This document shows positions 7,215 through 10,807 of a DNA stretch of 10,807 nt, piece by piece (within the stretch, counting starts at the first letter, position 1; each line of letters starts with the position of its first letter). Both the position numbers and the translations under genes were made by a program. Under the pieces are notes generated by a model. That model was not told the DNA's origin. It saw only the letters and a list, made by a program, of their open reading frames with translations, and did not search any database. This DNA comes from Candidatus Acidiferrales bacterium (GTDB lineage Bacteria > Acidobacteriota > Terriglobia > Acidiferrales > UBA7541), in assembly GCA_030044295.1 (NCBI GenBank), contig JASHWB010000158.1, positions 1-10,807 of the forward strand, read 5' to 3'.

Positions 7215-7867
7215 AGTCAGCGGCCGGACCCGCACTCGTTGCCGAACGCGGCGTAATTCTTGCCGTCGCCGACGCAGCCATGGCCGAGCGACTCGCGCGC
7301 GCCATTCCGTCTCTCGATGGCCAGCGACAGGCCGCGATCGCTTCGAGTCTGCTGCATCTTCGCCTGCTGGTCTCGCGCGGCGCTCCCGACGCGATTCTGA
7401 TCGATGGCTACTTGCTGGCGGGAGATCCGCTGCCGGATGCTCTGCGTCCATTCACCGCGGTTGCGCCGGTGATCTTGCTCGCGCCGCCCGAGCGGCAAGC
7501 AGAGGCCGCGCGGCTGGTGGCCGAAGGCGAAGTGGAATTCGTGGCGCGGACCGGCGATTTTATTCCGCTCGCCGCGAGCCTGCTGGCGCGGCGAATCCGC
7601 TGGGCGCGCATGTCCGAATCGCTCCTTGGCCCGCCCTGGGATGTTGTGAGGGGCGATCTGGGAGCGATTTTCCGCCACGAGATCAATAATCCGCTGACTG
7701 GCATTCTCGGCAACGCCGAACTCGTGCTCGGCCATAGCGAAGGGCTTGCGGCCATCGACGCACAACGTTTGCGAACGGTGGTCGATCTCGCGGTGCGCTT
7801 GCGCGAAACAATTCGCCGGCTGAGCGATGCCTGGGAACGGCGTCCCAGTTCGCTCACGCCGGCGTAA
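7211..7867 (+). CDS. Degenerate receiver-like domain fused to an orphan HisKA (DHp) domain, no ATPase
   Basis: This 218-residue protein starts at ATG 7211 inside the kinase's ATGA stop overlap, so the two are translationally coupled. Residues about 14-130 resemble a receiver by their alternating hydrophobic strands (GVILAVAD, DAILIDGYLL with D65, PVILLAPP). The usual acidic pair is reduced to one Asp (D21) and the conserved Thr and Lys are not evident, so it is probably a pseudo-receiver. Residues about 146-208 form a kinase-type dimerisation/phosphoacceptor helix pair with H156 in FRHEINNPLTGILGNAELVL, closely parallel to the HELNNPLTAIMGYAQLLL block of the preceding kinase. The protein ends there: no N-, G1- or G2-box follows. 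It cannot phosphorylate itself with its own domain; it could be phosphorylated in trans by the hybrid kinase, mix into its dimers, or act as a phosphotransfer or phosphatase module. An upstream in-frame ATG at 7004 lies deep inside the kinase gene and is not favoured. Confidence 0.85.
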   Translation: MKSAAGPALVAERGVILAVADAAMAERLARAIPSLDGQRQAAIASSLLHLRLLVSRGAPDAILIDGYLLAGDPLPDALRPFTAVAPVILLAPPERQAEAARLVAEGEVEFVARTGDFIPLAASLLARRIRWARMSESLLGPPWDVVRGDLGAIFRHEINNPLTGILGNAELVLGHSEGLAAIDAQRLRTVVDLAVRLRETIRRLSDAWERRPSSLTPA

Positions 7868-7929
7868 ATGGCCTTGGATTTTACTGTCTCGAGCAGACGC
7901 TGGGAAATCGCGCCGCTCCCGGACGAGTT

Positions 7930-9759
7930 TTATTTCGCTGGCAGCGCGAAGGTGTAGATCGTGTTCTGCCCGCGGATCAGATCGACGCCGGATTGCCGCG
8001 ATAGAACCGGCTCCGCGAGGTTGTCGCCTGTGATCACGGAGACGTACTGCGTTCCATTCACAGCATAAGTGATGGTACTCACCGAGATCGGTCCGCCGAG
8101 GAGCGAATACCAAAGCTCCTTGCCGGTAGCCGCGTCGTAGGCGCTGAAGCGGCGGTTGATGTCGCCATGGAAAATAAGGCCGCCGGCGGTGGCTAGTATG
8201 CTGCCGGTACCGGGCGACATTCCGGTGGCGAAACGGGTCATTTCGCCCGTCGAGAGATTCACCTTCGCAATGCCCGCAATGGAATCGGCCGGATGGCCCG
8301 GACGCAGAACGCCGTGGCGCAGGCCGCTGGTGTTGTTGGCGGTCATGTCCAGGCAATTGTCGACGTAGCCTGTGTAAAGCGAGTTGGTCACAGGATCGTA
8401 GGCGGTGGGCCAGTAGCTACGGCCATTCCAATAACAGATCACGTGATGATCGCCGGGATGCTTCATCACCACGTCCCAGTTGATTTCCGTCCGTCCGGTT
8501 TTCTCGTCGATATTGGAGATGGCCATGTTGGGTGATGCATCGAAGGGGATCGGTTCGGCCCAAAGGAACTTGCCGTCGTTACGGTCGAGCACGAACATGA
8601 TGCCGCTTTCACCGACCATCGCCGCTACGTCGTGCATGGAGCCGCGCGGAACGGTGGTGTTGTACCACTTCACGGCTTTGGGATCGGGATCATACTTTTC
8701 ACGCACCAGGGTGCGTTCGTGCGTATGGTCGGTATCCCAATCGTCGGCAGGCAGATGCTGGTAATACCAATACAGCTTGCCGGTGTGCGGGTCGAGAGCC
8801 AGCGTGCAGTTGCTGTAAAGGTCGGCCGGGGCGAAGCGCGAAGTGCCGTCCGGATTACCGTTGTGGCGAGCAAGACGCTCGTAAGGCGAGGGATTTGCGG
8901 TTCCCCAGTAAAGAACGTCGCGAGCGGGATCAAACGTGCCGGGCAAGCCCCAGGTCGAAGCCGTGTCGTTGGTAGTGTCCGCGCCGCCCCATGAATCGTA
9001 TCCGGGATCTCCGGGGCCCGGTACGATATAAAAGCGCCAAGCCTTCTCGCCGGTATCGGCGTTATCGGCTTCTATGAAGCAGCTCTCGCGGCCCTTGCCG
9101 CAGGTGCCGCCGGAAATCACGTTGCCATCAACAACGAGAGCGCCGGAAGTATTCTGCGTGTCTGTTTTATAGGTTTCCCACTTCACTTTTCCGGTGGCGG
9201 CATCCAGCGCGACGACGTAGCCATCGGGCGCGGTGAAGTAAACCATGTCCTTGTAGATCGCGATGGTTTTGGTGCGCTCGGAGCTGCCGAGTTGCCGCTC
9301 CTTGTACTGGCGGACGTACTCCCAAATGATGTTGCCATTGGTGGCATCGATGGCCATCACGTTCCCTCCGGGAACGATCGTGTACATGACGCCGTTGTGG
9401 ACGATAGGAATCGTCTCGGTGGTTCCAGAGGGCAGGCCGAGAGCCCAGGCCATGCGCAGGTCCTTAACGTTTTTCTTGTCGATTTGCTTGAGCGGACTAT
9501 AGCGCCAAGCGTCGTAGGTGCGGCTGTACATGAGCCAATCGTCCGGGCTCGGATGGAGCAGCATGTCGTTGGTCACGGGCTGGTAATTTTCCACCGTGCC
9601 GTGCGGCGGGGGCGGCGCCATGAACATCCCCGGAGGCGGGGCGATGCGCCGAGGTGGAGCGCCTGCCTGCGCGGGCGGCGCGCCGCCCTGGGCGAGCGCC
9701 AAAGGCGCCAATCCGACAGCGAAGAATAGCGTGACGATCCAGCGTGCCGTCTTATTCAT
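7930..9759 (-). CDS. Exported PQQ-dependent (quinoprotein) dehydrogenase without cytochrome domain
   Basis: This 609-residue protein begins with a classic signal peptide: basic MNKTAR, a hydrophobic core, and a likely cut after ALA at residue 23. A proline-rich linker follows (about 28-54). The rest is a quinoprotein beta-propeller: the entry motif DDWLMYSRTYDAWRYSPL, then repeated blades of the form AxDxxTGxxxW (AIDATNGNIIW, ALDAATGKVKW, ALDPHTGKLYW, VLDRNDGKFLW, YDAATGKELW). Family active-site landmarks seen are ANPSP at about 288-292 and DDWDTD at 339-344. Such enzymes oxidise alcohols or sugars in the periplasm and pass electrons to a cytochrome. There is no CxxCH motif and no cytochrome gene beside it, so the acceptor is elsewhere. 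The adjacent Cys-Cys pair usual in methanol-dehydrogenase-type enzymes is absent; C220 and C227 are spaced apart instead. The substrate is not readable. AGGTGGGGGG about 5-14 bases upstream supports the ATG at 9759. Confidence 0.92.
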   Translation of the reverse strand: MNKTARWIVTLFFAVGLAPLALAQGGAPPAQAGAPPRRIAPPPGMFMAPPPPHGTVENYQPVTNDMLLHPSPDDWLMYSRTYDAWRYSPLKQIDKKNVKDLRMAWALGLPSGTTETIPIVHNGVMYTIVPGGNVMAIDATNGNIIWEYVRQYKERQLGSSERTKTIAIYKDMVYFTAPDGYVVALDAATGKVKWETYKTDTQNTSGALVVDGNVISGGTCGKGRESCFIEADNADTGEKAWRFYIVPGPGDPGYDSWGGADTTNDTASTWGLPGTFDPARDVLYWGTANPSPYERLARHNGNPDGTSRFAPADLYSNCTLALDPHTGKLYWYYQHLPADDWDTDHTHERTLVREKYDPDPKAVKWYNTTVPRGSMHDVAAMVGESGIMFVLDRNDGKFLWAEPIPFDASPNMAISNIDEKTGRTEINWDVVMKHPGDHHVICYWNGRSYWPTAYDPVTNSLYTGYVDNCLDMTANNTSGLRHGVLRPGHPADSIAGIAKVNLSTGEMTRFATGMSPGTGSILATAGGLIFHGDINRRFSAYDAATGKELWYSLLGGPISVSTITYAVNGTQYVSVITGDNLAEPVLSRQSGVDLIRGQNTIYTFALPAK

Positions 9760-9782
9760 GCAGTTCCCCCCACCTATCTCGA

Positions 9783-9823
9783 ATTATTGACGCCTGCGCA
9801 CCCGCGAAGGTTTTGCGCACCCG
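9783..9823 (-). promoter_or_regulatory. Candidate control site of the dehydrogenase gene: 10-bp direct repeats and -10 element
   Basis: TGCGCACCCG occurs at 9795-9804 and again at 9814-9823, a perfect 10-bp direct repeat 19 bp apart. On the minus strand a -10-like AATAAT (9788-9783) follows, placing a start near 9776 with a short leader that holds the ribosome binding site. No good -35 hexamer is found at the right spacing; the repeats occupy that place. This arrangement suggests an activator or repressor binding over the -35 region. The regulator is unknown. Confidence 0.4.
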
Positions 9824-9980
9824 GTCCCGAGGGCATTGTGACGTGCCGGCGGACGATTGCGTTACGGCGATTTGCATGCAGCGGCGTGGTTATATCCCAA
9901 GCCAGCACGGAGATGCAAGCATGCCGGAGGTTCGGTGCTTGGGCCCGGAAGCCGGGAGTTTGAAATCCTCGTTGGGCAAT

Positions 9981-10017
9981 GATTTTTGGGGTTCCGGGGC
10001 ACGAAAACGGAAAAATC
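9981..10017. repeat. Inverted repeat GATTTTT / AAAAATC
   Basis: A perfect 7-bp inverted repeat has arms at 9981-9987 and 10011-10017 and a 23-nt loop. It sits just left of the longer TGCACCGG inverted repeat. The arms are A/T-rich and the loop is long, so a rho-independent terminator is unlikely. It could extend the folded region at 10021-10085. Confidence 0.3.
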
Positions 10018-10020
10018 AAA

Positions 10021-10085
10021 TGCACCGGGACGTTCCGCCCTTTGTTTTGTACCGTCATTTGTTTCCAATGACTTACGCCGGTGCA
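10021..10085. repeat. Long-range inverted repeat enclosing a nested hairpin (possible structured RNA)
   Basis: TGCACCGG (10021-10028) pairs perfectly with CCGGTGCA (10078-10085). Inside, GTCATT (10054-10059) pairs perfectly with AATGAC (10067-10072) around a 7-nt loop, and CGGGAC near 10026-10031 can pair imperfectly with GTACCG (10049-10054), which would present the 13-nt repeat GTTCCGCCCTTTG in a loop. Nested perfect stems suggest a folded RNA or cruciform rather than chance. The second homologous unit at 10212 does not keep the outer stem, so conservation is partial. No RNA family is recognised. Confidence 0.4.
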
Positions 10086-10111
10086 AGGTTGATAGGCTGT
10101 TCCGCCCTTTG
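10032..10111. repeat. Repeat-bracketed unit A: 13-nt direct repeats 67 bp apart
   Basis: GTTCCGCCCTTTG occurs at 10032-10044 and identically at 10099-10111. Between the copies lie 54 bp containing a 22-nt core (10056-10077) that is 18/22 identical to the core of unit B. The second copy is followed by AGCGG, which can fold back on CCGC inside the repeat. The layout is either an insertion flanked by a duplicated target or a paired-site regulatory or RNA element. Confidence 0.7.
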
Positions 10112-10211
10112 AGCGGCGATTTGCGGCTCGCGACCCGCTGTGAATTAGGAGCGAATAGAGACCTGCCGCGGACATTAGTGGGTCCGTAACCGCGTGAAGT
10201 TTTCGACGTGC

Positions 10212-10291
10212 GGTGTCTCGGGTAGCACCGTAGGCGACCATTTGTTTTCTATGAGTTGCGTGCATTTCTACTCGAATGGTGTCTCGGGTAG
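10212..10291. repeat. Repeat-bracketed unit B: 14-nt direct repeats 66 bp apart
   Basis: GGTGTCTCGGGTAG occurs at 10212-10225 and identically at 10278-10291, with 52 bp between, including the 22-nt core at 10239-10260 shared with unit A. Each copy can form a small hairpin with its flank: CGGTG (10211-10215) / CACCG (10226-10230) for the first, and TGTCT (10280-10284) / AGACA (10290-10294) for the second. ACCGT follows the first repeat in both units. The direct repeats of A and B are unrelated in sequence, while the enclosed cores are homologous. Confidence 0.7.
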
Positions 10292-10525
10292 ACATACGCA
10301 ATTGCCAGTGCTGATTTGTGATTGGCGGGGCCCAAATTCGTGCATCCGGCCGCGCCAAGTCCGCTGCAACGCGGCAACCGCGCGCGGAGGACAGCGATCC
10401 GATTGCTCGATGTTGGCCGCTCTTTTCTCGAATTGTCAGCGTACAAGATCATTTTTCGCGAGGGCTCCAAAATGCCCCGACTGACGCTAACAGGTTTAGG
10501 CCGGAGCGTCTATCAGGTGAATACA

Positions 10526-10596
10526 CTCCGCAGATATGCGGAGCGCTGTGGCTTTTGCGCAAACAAATGCTCTGCCGACGATCTCGCTCGCAGAGC
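10526..10596. repeat. Cluster of hairpins and palindrome
   Basis: Three perfect dyads follow one another: CTCCGCA / TGCGGAG (10526-10543) with a GATA tetraloop; the palindrome TTTGCGCAAA (10554-10563); and GCTCTGC (10569-10575) / GCAGAGC (10590-10596) with a 14-nt loop. No T-run follows the strong stems, so they are not ordinary terminators. On the minus strand 10569-10561 reads CATTTGTTT, identical to the first 9 bases of the cores in units A and B. This may be the 5' structured part of a transcript or regulatory DNA for the gene at 10729. Confidence 0.45.
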
Positions 10597-10611
10597 GCGG
10601 AGACGGTCCCA

Positions 10612-10640
10612 TTGCAGACGCAATGTAGCTCTGCTACTAT
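10612..10640 (+). promoter_or_regulatory. Candidate sigma70 promoter for the gene at 10729
   Basis: TTGCAG (10612-10617) and TACTAT (10635-10640) are 17 bp apart. A perfect dyad GTAGC-TCT-GCTAC (10625-10637) overlaps the -10 element and could be an operator. The predicted start near 10647 leaves a leader of about 80 bases to the GTG at 10729. Hexamer matches are modest (3 of 6 and 4 of 6). Confidence 0.33.
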
Positions 10641-10728
10641 CGTTGAATTATGGCAACCCAAGCCTATTGGGATAAGTTGATCCCTTACCATTGTGCGGTG
10701 GGGATTTCCGACGGGCAGGGGGTGCTCC

Positions 10729-10807
10729 GTGACAAAAGAATTACAGGAACTTCTAGAGGCTGCCAAGCGGATTGAGGTTTCCTCCGAACAAAAGGAAGAG
10801 CAACGAC
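10729..10807 (+). CDS. Small hypothetical protein, N-terminal part (cut by window edge)
   Basis: The frame begins at GTG 10729, preceded at 4 bases by AGGGGGTG (10717-10724), a convincing ribosome binding site, and stays open for 26 codons to the window end. The visible product starts MTKELQELLEAAKRIEVSSE and continues with QKEEQR, a charged amphipathic helix. It looks like the N-terminus of a family of short bacterial proteins with MTxEL..LL..A...MTPEQxEEQRxSFAYGN character that I recall only from general exposure, so this is a weak attribution. No function is assigned. GTG 10693 is an alternative in-frame start but lacks a comparable ribosome binding site. A competing ATG frame at 10650-10775 gives 41 residues with no recognisable features. 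Confidence 0.55.
   Translation, partial: MTKELQELLEAAKRIEVSSEQKEEQR

Larger units (their letters stand above)
9760..10728. other. Long gene-free, highly structured region
   Basis: About 970 bp lie between the dehydrogenase start and the gene at 10729. Several short frames are open, but none has both a plausible start site and recognisable protein character. The region instead holds paired direct repeats, a repeated 22-nt core, long and short inverted repeats and a promoter candidate, all listed separately. Other small dyads are CCCGG (9944-9948) / CCGGG (9952-9956), with no T-run after it, and TTGCAT (9872-9877) / ATGCAA (9913-9918). The remainder from 10300 to 10470 shows nothing I can name. 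Candidate roles are a non-coding RNA locus, a graveyard of small mobile insertions, or a complex control region. Confidence 0.6.

Noticed and set aside
7868..7929. Bidirectional terminator between the convergent genes
   Set aside because: Only a 4-bp stem GTCT/AGAC (7886-7898) is present, with no T-run on either strand.
7217..8356. Minus-strand open frame of 379 codons spanning the REC-like/DHp gene and the 3' part of the dehydrogenase
   Set aside because: It overlaps two well-supported genes in other frames, and the product is rich in Arg, His and Gln without recognisable motifs.
9930..9980. tRNA-like end (GTTTGAAATCC resembling a T-loop)
   Set aside because: The flanking stem has mismatches, and no acceptor, D or anticodon arms can be built around it.
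10032..10291. CRISPR array
   Set aside because: The direct repeats occur only in pairs, the two pairs differ in sequence, and the intervening sequences are homologous rather than unique; no cas gene is nearby.
10472..10675. Possible 67-residue Cys-containing protein starting at ATG 10472 after GAGGG
   Set aside because: The ribosome binding site is fair and a CxxC pattern occurs, but the frame runs through four perfect dyads, uses codons unlike neighbouring genes and has no recognisable fold. RNA structure explains the region better.

Overview
The window is moderately GC-rich (clearly above 50% G+C by eye) bacterial chromosomal DNA. It is dominated by sigma54-linked two-component signalling, with a VapBC-type toxin-antitoxin pair, a secreted quinoprotein dehydrogenase and a gene-free stretch of almost 1 kb at the right. 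The gene types (NtrC-like regulators, PAS-type histidine kinases, a PQQ dehydrogenase without a cytochrome domain) and the style of sequence resemble soil Acidobacteriota. That placement is inference: there is no rRNA or other phylogenetic marker here.

Left part, 1-4022. Two full-length NtrC-family response regulators stand back to back. The leftward one (829-2235) overlaps by 23 bp the start of a membrane-bound sensor kinase with a HAMP domain (851 down to the window edge), so these two form a classic regulator-kinase operon. The rightward one (2610-4022) has no kinase beside it. The 374-bp gap between them holds a sigma70-like promoter candidate for the leftward operon and a GG-N10-GC sigma54-like element placed for the rightward gene, which would allow NtrC-type self-activation.

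Middle, 4092-7867. A compact vapBC-like module follows. Its promoter is nearly consensus, is overlaid by two inverted repeats, and predicts a leaderless antitoxin mRNA. The PIN toxin appears to have Gly in place of one catalytic Asp. Next comes a rightward signalling operon: a possible 42-residue single-span membrane peptide, a soluble PAS-PAS-kinase-receiver hybrid, and a small protein made of a degenerate receiver-like part and a kinase phosphoacceptor helix pair with no ATPase domain. The last two overlap by ATGA and probably work together. A second sigma54-like element lies just upstream.

Right part, 7930-10807. The convergent gene is an exported PQQ-dependent dehydrogenase. Upstream of it, 9760-10728 shows no convincing protein gene but is unusually structured. 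It holds two homologous units, each with a 22-nt core (18/22 identical) bracketed by a 13- or 14-nt direct repeat at 66-67 bp spacing, where the repeat sequence differs completely between the units. It also holds a long-range perfect inverted repeat and a cluster of hairpins. A new small gene begins at 10729 and runs off the window. The repeat-bracketed units are the most unusual thing here. They could be small mobile insertions with target duplications, a structured RNA locus with variable loops, or paired operator sites; the sequence alone does not decide.
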